Part shown: one piece after another, positions 7,701-15,293 of the stretch
How the letters are laid out: the number at the start of each line of letters is the position of its first letter
How positions within the stretch are numbered: the first letter of the stretch is position 1
Assembly (NCBI GenBank): GCA_949287655.1
Contig: CASEHD010000011.1
Location: 45,541 to 109,540 of the forward strand
Direction of reading: 5' to 3'
Length of the DNA stretch: 64,000 bases
Source: an uncultured Christensenella sp.
GTDB lineage: Bacteria; Bacillota; Clostridia; Christensenellales; UBA3700
Translations under genes and position numbers: made by a program
Notes under the pieces: generated by a model
Databases searched by the model: none
Told to the model about the DNA's origin: nothing
The model's input: the letters and a program-made list of their open reading frames with translations, nothing else

Positions 7701-10295
7701 GTAAGATATGAAAAAGATACGCTGAAGCTGCCAGACACGACGCAGATCGTCAAGCAGCAGACCGTGCAGTATACCTACGCGTTCGACGGCTGGGATTACA
7801 CGACCGAAAGGGGAGAGAGCGGATTTATTTCTCACGTCGATCTCACGGCGAAGGTCAACGCGATAGACGACAGCTATACGTTCAAGGCGCACTTTAAAGA
7901 GACGGTACGTCAGTATACCGTTACCTTCCTCGACGACGACGGCACGACGATAGGTTCGGCGACGGTCGATTACGGCACGGTCATAAGCACGATCGAGCCC
8001 GAGACCCCGACCAAGGAGAGTACCGAACAGTACGTGTTCACGTTCGCGGGCTGGACGGATGCCGACGGAGAGGCGTTCGATACCTCTTCGACCGTAGAAG
8101 GCGACGTATATCTGAAAGCGACGTATTCGAGAGCGCTCAGACCTTATACTGTCACCTTCAAATTCGGCAACGGTATTGAGGATACGCAGACCGTGCTTTA
8201 CGGACAGAGCGCGGATCCGAGCGTTTACGGCGAAGCCGAACTCGCAAAAGATTCGACGGTGAAATACGACTTTGCGTTCAGCGGCTGGGATAAGCCGATG
8301 ACGATATATGCCGACACCGTTATCAACGCGCTTTACAATAAGACGGTGCGCAATTACACTATCACTTATTATGACCTCAACAGCGGCGCTTACGAAGGTA
8401 CCAACACGCTGCCGTACGGCAGCCTTATCGACCGCACGATGGCTGAAGCGGGTTACGTATGGGACAGCTGGTATCTGTCGGACGGCAACGGCGGTTATTA
8501 CGCGCTCGCTCTGCCGGAGGAGATAACAGAGGTCGATGAGGACGGCTTATCCGTCGGTCACGTACAGGGCGATATGGTGCTTTACGGCAACCTCGTTATG
8601 GAAGGCTTCGAGTTTGACGACAATAACAATCTCAAACGTTACAACGGCACGGCAAGTTTTGTTATCCTGCCTACCTATGCTAACCGTCAGAAGGTTACCG
8701 AGGTTACCGGCAAACTGTTCAAAGGAAGAAGCGAAGAAGAAATAAGCGCAGTTTACGTTCCGAAGGGACTGGTTTTGAACATAGAAGCTTTCAGATCAAA
8801 CGACGAAGTATTGACAAGCAAAGACAAATTGGCTAAGAATCTCAGCGTTTATCTCGAGGCAAGCAATAACAATGCCGTGTATTACCCGGTAACGGATTTC
8901 TATATGTTCTGGGACAGAGGACTCGACAGCAAGAATATTTTCTGGGAAGTCAGCTCGATCACCGCTATCGGAGATTACGAAGTGATAATGTACGGCGGCA
9001 GCAACGCGATCCTTCACAAGTTCGTTAACGCGACGACTCCGTACGTGAATATACCGACTACGATAAGCTACAAGAGCACTACGGACGCCGAAGCAAAGGA
9101 ATATACGGTAACTACCATTTCGGACTACTGTTATGCGGACAGAACGAATATTCAGACGGTATTCCTGCCTGCGGAAGTGAAGGATATGAAGCTGGGAGCA
9201 TATCTGTTCAAGAACGTGACCGCGACTGTCTACATTGCGATGGAAAAGCCCACTTTGGGATATGTGTTCGGCAAGTGGAGCATGTTCTGGAACTACAACA
9301 CCTGGACGTCTGTCAACGACAATCTGACCGTTGAATGGAACTGCGACGGACTCGTCGAAATAGACAAAGTTACATATCTGCTGAGGGGTACGGGCGAAGC
9401 GGTCGCGATCGCGCAGAATCTGACTTTCGTCGGATCGCTTACAAACTATACTATACCGTCCACCGTGACTTACAAAGAAAAGACGTACACCGTCACCGAA
9501 CTGGGCGCGCAGCTGTTTAAGGACGAACTCCTGCTGTCCGTCGTGACTATACCGGATACGATAAACGTTATCGGCGATCAGGCGTTCTACGGCACCAACC
9601 TCGAGAGCCTGACCCTTCCCGAAGGGCTTGAGACGATAGGCGACCTCGCGTTCGCGATGAACACAAATCTCAAATACGTCTACGTGCCCGCTTCGTGCAG
9701 TGAAATAGGTTACTTTGCGTTTACCGGCGCGAACAACGCGGAGCTGTTCATGGGTCGCGATTCCGCTCCGACGGGTTCGGGTCTTATAGGTTACAAGATG
9801 GGCTGGAACTACACGACCTCGCTTACCGGCATCGACCTCGGAAACATAGCCGGAGCTGTCGAAACGCTGTTCAAGAACGGCACGGAGCTGCCGACCTATT
9901 GGAGTGCGAGAGGAAAGGTTCAGCAGAAAGTGACCGGTTGGGGAGGCTTACTTAACGGCACGTATAAAGAAATGAATCTGAATATCGTTGTAAAAACGGA
10001 TAATACCGCGTATATTTACGGCAACGAACAGACCAGCGCATTCATGCCGCTTCTCGAAAGAGTGACCTTGCCGTCTGCCGTTACGTTCAACGGAGAAAGC
10101 ATTACCGTCACCGTGATAAAGGCAAATGCGTTCGGCAGCGCGGTCAGCGAGATATTCATTCCGTCCACCGTCACGACGATCGAGCCAAACGCGTTCGACA
10201 GCGCAGTGACCGTCAAGACAGACGCTACCGAAACGCCCGCAGGCTGGAATCTGCCGGAAGGCTCGACCGTTACCACGGGCGTAAGCGGTCTGTGA
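4707..10295 (+). CDS. Giant InlB B-repeat / BspA-like LRR surface lipoprotein
   Basis: 1862 residues. The start is ATG 4707, eight bases after AAGGAG; an in-frame ATG at 4674 lies inside the leader hairpins. The signal sequence ends in ALAAC (lipobox), so the protein is lipid-anchored; no LPXTG-type sorting signal is seen. From about residue 115 to 1280 there are some 15-17 repeats of 65-80 residues of the Listeria-Bacteroides (InlB B) type, each with a YTVTF-like strand, a YG turn, a central F-x-GW and a V-x-A-x-Y end. From about 1300 on come diverged BspA-type leucine-rich segments (LPEGLETIGDLAF, PSTVTTIEPNAF). Such proteins are usually adhesins or extended stalks; the ligand is unknown. 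Confidence 0.9.
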   Translation: MKKVFAVFMTVVALIAFSFALAACDTKEATNNDGGGNGVDPASGISAVYWEGNKVNLSSDDEITALFSSVPEREGYVFGGWYFDNGLWQLPADYNAVLEAEDGTVLYARWLDMDEVVKVTFYDWSDSLIIYSAYFPIGSDLNGYVSASDKPSDEMYDYYFSGWDKPLSNVTEDIEVRPVYDRAVRTFTVTFNVDGVTVKTEEVEYGKAATAPSQQAIDAALPTLKGSIFSFTGWDKDFSCIKSDLKVNADITRDYATYTVTFNYGDGKSETQTVRYGEDAVAPTNADGKLNKTPTEDIDYLFVGWDNNYCYVTENRVINAVYNNNVRYYTVDFYDGDVLYCRRYVPLGGSAELPESDPVRQSDDTYDYTFRCWSEEPTNVTSDMKIYAEYAKSDRLYTVSFYLDGKFIGSKTAVYGGEVDAPTAFELDDKYVLKGWDQSLKDIKSDLKVNAIYELKKYDVVFQYGIDDNFTIYTVHVSYGKGANAPAGMNDEFASYDTDQYHYVFTGWDKDFSCVTGDLYVTATYDKILRVYAVDFVNEDGDRLCETQYIEYGKSATEPAAEQVAKASDAQYDYTFTGWDTDAWKNVTGAVTAVAQYDKAVRYYDIVFISKNEKGADVEYKYTLAYGSEITLPESVERYSDEKYDYTFDGWKTAEGATVTGALIEAASYTKTLRKFTVTFNYGDDKSDVQTVEYGASATEPTTGLEKSEDAEYEYIFKGWDSSNWLNVTGDVTVNAVYIAVDNYHEVRFVAEDGATLLSEVQYVRYRKDSAALPSADGLKKASTAQYDYAYDGWTYENAAGETVKVDIDDALFSNIDKDYVFTVHFAATTRSYNVTFVSDGAAVLATTAAYGTCLSDIAPEDPTKAQTAKYTYTFARWADESGNDVDLANTVVTGETVLSAVFNETIRKYTVTFVYGDNKTSEQVVEYGGAATAPTAEEAAKPTTATTKYIFQGWENANWLNVTEDVTVNAVYLEIEVYHTVSFYAEDGTTLLSAPQYVRYEKDTLKLPDTTQIVKQQTVQYTYAFDGWDYTTERGESGFISHVDLTAKVNAIDDSYTFKAHFKETVRQYTVTFLDDDGTTIGSATVDYGTVISTIEPETPTKESTEQYVFTFAGWTDADGEAFDTSSTVEGDVYLKATYSRALRPYTVTFKFGNGIEDTQTVLYGQSADPSVYGEAELAKDSTVKYDFAFSGWDKPMTIYADTVINALYNKTVRNYTITYYDLNSGAYEGTNTLPYGSLIDRTMAEAGYVWDSWYLSDGNGGYYALALPEEITEVDEDGLSVGHVQGDMVLYGNLVMEGFEFDDNNNLKRYNGTASFVILPTYANRQKVTEVTGKLFKGRSEEEISAVYVPKGLVLNIEAFRSNDEVLTSKDKLAKNLSVYLEASNNNAVYYPVTDFYMFWDRGLDSKNIFWEVSSITAIGDYEVIMYGGSNAILHKFVNATTPYVNIPTTISYKSTTDAEAKEYTVTTISDYCYADRTNIQTVFLPAEVKDMKLGAYLFKNVTATVYIAMEKPTLGYVFGKWSMFWNYNTWTSVNDNLTVEWNCDGLVEIDKVTYLLRGTGEAVAIAQNLTFVGSLTNYTIPSTVTYKEKTYTVTELGAQLFKDELLLSVVTIPDTINVIGDQAFYGTNLESLTLPEGLETIGDLAFAMNTNLKYVYVPASCSEIGYFAFTGANNAELFMGRDSAPTGSGLIGYKMGWNYTTSLTGIDLGNIAGAVETLFKNGTELPTYWSARGKVQQKVTGWGGLLNGTYKEMNLNIVVKTDNTAYIYGNEQTSAFMPLLERVTLPSAVTFNGESITVTVIKANAFGSAVSEIFIPSTVTTIEPNAFDSAVTVKTDATETPAGWNLPEGSTVTTGVSGL

Positions 10296-10319
10296 TACGG
10301 CTTAAAACAAAATGAGAAA

Positions 10320-10345
10320 GAGTCGCCTTCGGGCGGCTCTTTTTT
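10320..10345 (+). terminator. Intrinsic terminator of the giant lipoprotein
   Basis: An 8-bp stem (10320-10327 with 10332-10339) with a TTCG tetraloop followed by six T. Strong rho-independent terminator 25 bases after the stop codon. Confidence 0.9.
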
Positions 10346-10576
10346 AATGCGCGAAAGAGCGCGGCGGATCGCGTTTAAATAACAGCGCTTTGATAATAAA
10401 AGTCGTTTAAATGCCGACTTATATCCGCCGCGAGGGCTGAAAGGCGAAAATCGGCGGTAAACGCGCGGCATAAAAGATATGAGATTAAAAATATACGCGT
10501 GGGTATATACGCGCGTAAAAATTTATGATATCATTATTATATTGATACGCGGCGCACGCCGCGGGAGGATAATGCG

Positions 10577-11188
10577 ATGACTGAAAAAGAAAAGGGAAAG
10601 GCGGGGCTTTTTTACAACCCCAATTACGACCCCGAACTTACCAAAGAAAGAGAGCGGGTAAAGGACAGGTGTTTTGAATACAACAATATCCCGCCGTCGC
10701 ACCGCGAAGAGAGAAAGACGAAGATGAAGGAGATCCTGGGCGGTACGAAGGGCGATTTTCTTATCGAATCGCCGTTCAACTGCGACTACGGCTATAATAT
10801 CTTTATCGGAGAGAATTTTTACGCCAACCACAATCTGGTGATACTGGACACCGCGCGCGTGACGATAGGCGACAACGTGTTTTTCGCGCCGGGCTGCGGA
10901 ATATATTGCGCGGGTCACCCGATAGACAAGGACGAGAGAAACGAGGGGATAGAATACGCGCTTCCCGTCACGATAGGCGACGACGTCTGGGTGGGCGGCA
11001 ACGTCGCGATACTCCCGGGCGTTACCATCGGCAGCAACGTCGTTATAGGCGCGGGCAGCGTTGTCGTGAAGGATATCCCGTCCGGGGTCATCGCGGCGGG
11101 CAATCCGTGCAGGGTGATACGCCCGATAACCCAAAGCGACAAAGGCCGTTTCCCGTCGATAGCGAAAAAATTTAAAAAGCAGATATAA
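10577..11188 (+). CDS. Maltose O-acetyltransferase-like sugar acetyltransferase
   Basis: A 203-residue left-handed beta-helix acetyltransferase of the Maa/LacA/NodL group, transferring acetyl from acetyl-CoA to a sugar hydroxyl. It begins with the Mac-type helical segment (RERVKDRCFEYNN), followed by hexapeptide repeats (VTIGDNVFFAPG, VTIGDDVWVGGNVAILPGVTIG, VVIGAGSVVVKDIP) and the family end AAGNPCRVIRPI. The catalytic histidine is in CAGHP, near residue 115. A GGGAGG ribosome site precedes the ATG. It stands alone between two transcription units; the acceptor sugar is unknown. Confidence 0.92.
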   Translation: MTEKEKGKAGLFYNPNYDPELTKERERVKDRCFEYNNIPPSHREERKTKMKEILGGTKGDFLIESPFNCDYGYNIFIGENFYANHNLVILDTARVTIGDNVFFAPGCGIYCAGHPIDKDERNEGIEYALPVTIGDDVWVGGNVAILPGVTIGSNVVIGAGSVVVKDIPSGVIAAGNPCRVIRPITQSDKGRFPSIAKKFKKQI

Positions 11189-11255
11189 AATAAGCGGATC
11201 GGGGAGAATCGTAATGCGCCGCGTGCCGGGGCGTAAGTTTTTAAGCATTGCGCGC

Positions 11256-11284
11256 TTGACAGATTTTTTCAAATACATTACAAT
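11256..11284 (+). promoter_or_regulatory. Promoter of the Na+-decarboxylase unit
   Basis: TTGACA (11256-11261), a 17-base spacer and TACAAT (11279-11284): near-perfect sigma-A promoter. The predicted start is near 11291, which places the whole folded leader (11291-11429) inside the transcript. Confidence 0.85.
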
Positions 11285-11290
11285 GTAACT

Positions 11291-11392
11291 GTAAGGTCCC
11301 AAACGCGGGGAGTAGTCGGCGCTGCAACGCGCAATTAAATCGCTAACACGGAAGGATATCCTTCCCGGTTTAATTTGAAATGACGAGACCGC
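11291..11392 (+). promoter_or_regulatory. Riboswitch-like leader (yybP-ykoY/Mn2+-like or Na+-sensing candidate)
   Basis: The leader carries GGGGAGTAG (11307-11315) near its 5' end and GAGACC at 11385-11390, the two ends that close yybP-ykoY (Mn2+) aptamers. The flanks GCGG (11305-11308) and CCGC (11389-11392) can form the closing stem. Inside are a GCGC/GCGC hairpin (11319-11322 with 11329-11332) and a GGAAGG-ATAT-CCTTCC hairpin (11350-11365). CCGC 11389-11392 is also the start of the terminator stem, so aptamer and terminator exclude each other; ligand binding would turn genes on. Because the genes are a Na+ pump, the Na+ class (DUF1646 motif) is an alternative. I cannot run a covariance model. 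Confidence 0.6.
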
Positions 11393-11429
11393 ATCGCTCC
11401 GCTTTACGGCGGCGCGATGCGGCTTTTTT
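11389..11429 (+). terminator. Conditional terminator of the leader
   Basis: A 9-bp stem CCGCATCGC/GCGATGCGG (11389-11397 with 11414-11422), with an inner CCG/CGG extension, followed by C and six T. It lies upstream of the first gene and its 5' arm overlaps the aptamer-closing strand, so it is a regulated attenuator. Confidence 0.85.
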
Positions 11430-11452
11430 AATAAATAGAGGAGAGCTTAGTT

Positions 11453-12589
11453 ATGGATCTGAATTTTCTGATCGAATCCGTATCGCAGGTCACGTGGCAG
11501 AACGTTGTGATGTGGATAATCGGCGGCGTACTCATCTTTCTTGCGATAAAGAAGGACATGGAGCCCGCGCTGCTGCTGCCGATAGGCTTCGGCGCGATAC
11601 TCGTCAACATACCTCTTTCCAACGTAGTCAATGAGATCGCGGCGGACGGTACGGTCACGGCGGGTATTATAGACTGGATGTTCGAGATAGGCGTTGAAGC
11701 CAGCGAGGCGATGCCGATACTTCTGTTTATCGGTATAGGCGCGATGATAGACTTCGGACCGCTGCTTTCAAACCCCAAGCTGTTTTTGCTGGGCGGCGCG
11801 GCGCAGTTCGGAATTTTCCTGACGATACTTCTCGCGACGATGATAGGCTTTAACATCAACGACGCGGCGTCGATCGGTATAATAGGCGCGGCAGACGGTC
11901 CGACTTCGATACTCGTTGCGATGAAACTGGGCAGCCAGTTCCTGGGGCCGATAACCGTCGTAGCGTACTCGTATATGGCTCTGGTGCCGATAATACAGCC
12001 TGCGGTCGTAAAGCTTTGCACGACCAAAAAGGAAAGACTTATAAGAATGGATTACAACCCGGTATCCGTTTCGCGCACGACCAAGGTGCTTTTCCCGATA
12101 GTCGTCACGCTGATAGCCGGACTTATCGCTCCCAAATCGCTCGCGCTCGTCGGCTTCCTTATGTTCGGCAACCTCCTCAGAGAATGCGGCGTGTTGCGAC
12201 TTCTGAGCGAGACGGCGCAGAACATTCTTGCAAATCTGATAACTCTTCTTCTCGGTATCACGATCGCGGCACAGATGAAAGCGGAAAGCTTTGTGACCTG
12301 GGAGACCGCGATAATAATGTGCCTGGGACTTCTGGCGTTCGTATTCGATACGGTCGCGGGCGTTATGTTCGCAAAATTTATGAACCTGTTCTCAAAGAAG
12401 AAGATAAACCCGATGATAGGCGCGGCGGGTATTTCGGCGTTCCCGATGTCTGCGAGAGTCATACAGAAGATGGGTCTTAAAGAGGACCCGAGCAACCATT
12501 TGCTTATGCACGCGATAGGCGCGAACGTGTCGGGGCAGATAGCTTCGGCGATTGTGGGCGGACTGATAATCGGTCTGGTCCTGGCTTAA
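11453..12589 (+). CDS. Na+-translocating decarboxylase, beta subunit (OadB/GcdB family)
   Basis: 378 residues. The family forms the membrane channel that couples decarboxylation of a carboxybiotin (from oxaloacetate, methylmalonyl-CoA, glutaconyl-CoA or malonate) to Na+ export. Multiple hydrophobic helices are present together with the invariant GIIGAADGPTSI motif, whose Asp is essential for Na+ and proton movement, and the C-terminal GANVSGQIASA motif. Start ATG follows GAGGAGAG. Only a gamma-like partner follows; the carboxyltransferase and biotin carrier are not in this window, so the substrate cannot be assigned. Confidence 0.95.
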   Translation: MDLNFLIESVSQVTWQNVVMWIIGGVLIFLAIKKDMEPALLLPIGFGAILVNIPLSNVVNEIAADGTVTAGIIDWMFEIGVEASEAMPILLFIGIGAMIDFGPLLSNPKLFLLGGAAQFGIFLTILLATMIGFNINDAASIGIIGAADGPTSILVAMKLGSQFLGPITVVAYSYMALVPIIQPAVVKLCTTKKERLIRMDYNPVSVSRTTKVLFPIVVTLIAGLIAPKSLALVGFLMFGNLLRECGVLRLLSETAQNILANLITLLLGITIAAQMKAESFVTWETAIIMCLGLLAFVFDTVAGVMFAKFMNLFSKKKINPMIGAAGISAFPMSARVIQKMGLKEDPSNHLLMHAIGANVSGQIASAIVGGLIIGLVLA

Positions 12590-12602
12590 CGGAGGTGGAA
12601 TT

Positions 12603-12845
12603 ATGAATATGTTTCCGATAATTGCGGCGGTCGTGGATCTCGACCCGATGAATAAGGACAACGTGCTCAAATCGCTTGAACTAATGTGGAAAGGCGTGCT
12701 CGCGATATTCCTGACGATCGCGATAATAATTTTCGCGTCGTGGGCGATAAACGCGATATGCAACAAGGCGCGCGCGGCGGTAGACAAGAAGAAAGCGGAG
12801 CTGGAAAAGAATAAACCCGTTGACGGACAGGGAGAGACAAAGTAA
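12603..12845 (+). CDS. OAD gamma-like small membrane protein
   Basis: 80 residues with one transmembrane helix (about 31-50, including VLAIFLTIAIIIF) followed by a charged Lys/Glu tail. The LMWKGVLAIF stretch resembles the LMxxGMxxVF start of decarboxylase gamma subunits, which anchor the alpha subunit to beta. It lies 13 bases after the beta gene with its own GGAGGT site, and its position fits the gamma role. It lacks an obvious Pro/Ala-rich linker and zinc-ligand tail, so it may be a minimal form. Confidence 0.7.
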   Translation: MNMFPIIAAVVDLDPMNKDNVLKSLELMWKGVLAIFLTIAIIIFASWAINAICNKARAAVDKKKAELEKNKPVDGQGETK

Positions 12846-12878
12846 ACGGCTTTCGGCGAGATGCCGGACCGGGATAAA

Positions 12879-12907
12879 AAGCGGGGCGTAAACGCGCTCC
12901 GCTTTTT
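12879..12907 (+). terminator. Intrinsic terminator of the decarboxylase operon
   Basis: AAGCGG with CCGCTT (outer stem) around a CG-rich inner stem, followed by a run of six T. Located about 35 bases after the gamma-like gene. Confidence 0.75.
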
Positions 12908-12988
12908 TGCGGTTTTTCGCGGCGGACGGCGCGTTTTTTGCTTTGCGGAAAAAAGTAAAAAAGGCCGTCTTTTTTTGCTTTAAATGTG

Positions 12989-13056
12989 TTGACAATATTT
13001 TTTATTCCATATATAATGTTAGCAAACCTAACAAAAATGTTAGGTTTGCTAACATT
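12989..13056 (+). promoter_or_regulatory. Consensus promoter with a large double MarR operator
   Basis: TTGACA (12989-12994), 17-base spacer, TATAAT (13012-13017). Starting within the -10, an 18-bp perfect inverted repeat (13015-13032 and 13039-13056, 6-base spacer) covers the start site. Each arm contains TTAG-N5-CTAA, itself a near-palindrome, so there are two MarR-type sites in mirror orientation. Binding would block the polymerase directly, giving autorepression of the marR-ABC operon. The transcribed arms could also fold as a hairpin just before the ribosome site. Confidence 0.85.
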
Positions 13057-13069
13057 ATCCGAGGATAAA

Positions 13070-13519
13070 ATGAGAAGACATCTGGGTTATGAGGTAAAGA
13101 CGCTTGCCAGAATGATGAAACAGCGCATCGACGATACCGAATTTATGCGAACGAACGAGCAGATGACCGGCATGCAGGGTTGGGTGCTCGGTTATTTTAC
13201 GCGCCACGACGGAGAGGATATCTTTCAGAGAGACCTTGAAGCCGAATTCCGTGTGCGCCGTTCTACGATGACGCAGCTTCTGAACACGATGGAGAGCGGC
13301 GGGCTTATCGAGAGGGTGGAATGTGAAAAAGACCGCAGGCTGAAAAAGATTGTTCCGACGCCGCTTGCGCGCGGATATATGCAGAGAAACGTCGAGGCGA
13401 TTAACGAAGCCGAGGCGCAGCTCACGCGCGGTTTTTCTCAGGAAGAACTCGACACTTTTTATTCTTTCATAGAAAGATGCAAATACAATCTGGGCGGGGA
13501 ATCCGCTCAAAAGGAGTGA
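13070..13519 (+). CDS. MarR-family transcriptional regulator
   Basis: 149 residues with a winged helix: the recognition region is RDLEAEFRVRRSTMTQLLNTMESGGLI followed by the wing ECEKDRRLKKIVPT, typical of MarR. I choose ATG 13070 (GAGG at 13061-13064) because the longer in-frame start at 12986 lies inside the promoter. It heads an operon with two ABC exporter genes eleven bases downstream. By family and context it should repress this operon through the inverted repeat at 13015-13056 until an inducer, likely an exported toxic compound, binds. Confidence 0.93.
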   Translation: MRRHLGYEVKTLARMMKQRIDDTEFMRTNEQMTGMQGWVLGYFTRHDGEDIFQRDLEAEFRVRRSTMTQLLNTMESGGLIERVECEKDRRLKKIVPTPLARGYMQRNVEAINEAEAQLTRGFSQEELDTFYSFIERCKYNLGGESAQKE

Positions 13520-13529
13520 AAAGACAGAT

Positions 13530-15293
13530 ATGTTAAAGACTTTGGCAAAGAGCATCAGGCAGTACAAAAAGACGTCTGTTTTGTCACCGGTATGCGTCAC
13601 GTTCGAAGTCGCGCTGGAATGTGTGCTTCCTCTTTACATGACGACGATGCTTGAAAAGATCCAGGTGGACAACTCGCTCAAAAATATACTTCTCTGGGGC
13701 GGGCTTCTGCTGGTATTCGCGGCGTTCTCGCTTCTTTTCGGCATGCTCGCGGGCAAGTTTGCGGCGACGGCTTCCGCCGGCTTTGCGCGCAATTTAAGAG
13801 AGGATATGTATTACAATATACAGGCGTTCTCTTTCGCGAATATAGACAAGTTTTCCACATCGAGTCTGGTTACCAGAATGACTACCGACGTCACCAACGT
13901 GCAGAACGCGTATATGATGCTTATAAGAGTTGCGGTCAGAAGCCCGATAATGCTTATATTCTCGCTTATAATGGCTTTCTTTATCGATCCCGTGGTATCT
14001 CTCGTATTCCTCGTTCTGGTACCGGTACTGGGAATCGGTCTGTTCGTTATTTTTAAATTGAGCTGGCCGATATTCGACAAGGTGTTTAAGAAATACGACG
14101 CGATGAACGAGTCGATACAGGAAAACATAAAGGGCATAAGGGTCGTAAAATCTTACGTCAGAGAGGATTACGAGAAGAAAAAGTTTGCGGCGACCGCAGA
14201 GAACGTCAAAAAAGACTTCGTACGCGGCGAAAAGCTTATCGCGCTTTCCAACCCGCTTATGCAGTTCTGTTTCTGGGCGGCGACTCTGTTCATCTGCTTT
14301 ATGGGACCGATGGTTGGTCTTACCAACGGCGACCAGACGATAAGCACGAAGATGAGTTCGCTTATCGTATATTCGGCGCAGATACTTTCCAGCCTTATGA
14401 TGCTGTCGATGATACTCGTCATGTTCTCGATAGCGAGAACGTCGGCGGAGCGTATCGTCGAGGTCATCACAGAAGAAAGCACCCTGCATAATCCCGAAAA
14501 CCCCGTGACGGAGGTCAAGGACGGCTCAGTCAGGTTTGAAAACGTGTCCTTTAAGTATAACGAAAACGCCGAGCGCCGCGCGCTCAAAGAGGTCAACCTC
14601 GACATAAAGAGCGGGCAGACGATAGGTATCTTAGGCGGAACGGGCAGCAGTAAGACGTCGCTCGTCAACCTTATCCCCAGACTTTACGACGTCAGCGAAG
14701 GCGCTGTTTACGTAGGCGGCGTCAACGTAAAGGATTATGATCTCGAAACGCTGAGAAACCAGGTTGCGGTCGTATTGCAGAAAAACCTTCTTTTCTCCGG
14801 CACGATCAAGGAAAATCTGCGTTGGGGCAATCCGGACGCGACGGACGAAGAACTCGTCAGAGCCTGCAAACTCGCTCAGGCGGACGACTTTATCAGGTCT
14901 TTCCCCGACGGATACGACACTTATATCGAACAGGGCGGCACCAATGTTTCCGGCGGTCAGAAGCAAAGACTCTGTATTGCCCGCGCGCTTCTCAAAAAGC
15001 CCAAGATACTCATACTCGACGACTCGACCAGCGCGGTCGACACTAAGACGGACGCGCTCATAAGAAAAGCGTTCAGAGAAGAGATCCCGGATACTACGAA
15101 ATTTATTATTGCGCAGAGAGTTTCTTCTGTAATGGAATCCGATCAGATAATCCTTATGAAGAACGGAACGGTCAGCGATGTCGGTACGCACGAAGAATTG
15201 CTTGCGCGCAATCCGATATACCAGGAGGTCTACTATTCGCAGAACAAGATCGGCAACGCGGACGCGGTAAAAGGAGGTGAGGATCATGAATAA
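13530..15293 (+). CDS. ABC exporter half-transporter with degenerate catalytic site
   Basis: 587 residues: six-helix exporter domain (about 1-310) then an ATPase. Walker A is GGTGSSKTS, with Ser in place of the usual last Gly; the signature VSGGQKQRL is canonical; after Walker B (ILILDD) the catalytic Glu is replaced by Asp (DDSTSAVD). These changes are typical of the degenerate half of heterodimeric multidrug exporters. The partner at 15286 has a normal ATPase and overlaps by eight bases. Substrate is unknown, probably a hydrophobic drug or peptide sensed by the MarR regulator upstream. Confidence 0.92.
   Translation: MLKTLAKSIRQYKKTSVLSPVCVTFEVALECVLPLYMTTMLEKIQVDNSLKNILLWGGLLLVFAAFSLLFGMLAGKFAATASAGFARNLREDMYYNIQAFSFANIDKFSTSSLVTRMTTDVTNVQNAYMMLIRVAVRSPIMLIFSLIMAFFIDPVVSLVFLVLVPVLGIGLFVIFKLSWPIFDKVFKKYDAMNESIQENIKGIRVVKSYVREDYEKKKFAATAENVKKDFVRGEKLIALSNPLMQFCFWAATLFICFMGPMVGLTNGDQTISTKMSSLIVYSAQILSSLMMLSMILVMFSIARTSAERIVEVITEESTLHNPENPVTEVKDGSVRFENVSFKYNENAERRALKEVNLDIKSGQTIGILGGTGSSKTSLVNLIPRLYDVSEGAVYVGGVNVKDYDLETLRNQVAVVLQKNLLFSGTIKENLRWGNPDATDEELVRACKLAQADDFIRSFPDGYDTYIEQGGTNVSGGQKQRLCIARALLKKPKILILDDSTSAVDTKTDALIRKAFREEIPDTTKFIIAQRVSSVMESDQIILMKNGTVSDVGTHEELLARNPIYQEVYYSQNKIGNADAVKGGEDHE

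Noticed and set aside
5121..8000. Long minus-strand reading frames opposite the giant lipoprotein
   Set aside because: They are mirror images of the repeat coding sequence, with no ribosome sites or recognisable proteins; frame openness comes from codon bias.
11453..12845. Complete oxaloacetate decarboxylase operon
   Set aside because: The carboxyltransferase alpha subunit and biotin carrier are missing from the window, so the enzyme and substrate cannot be named.
12986..13069. In-frame upstream extension of the MarR protein to ATG 12986
   Set aside because: This start lies within the -35/-10 promoter (TTGACA 12989, TATAAT 13012); ATG 13070 has a GAGG site and gives the normal MarR length.
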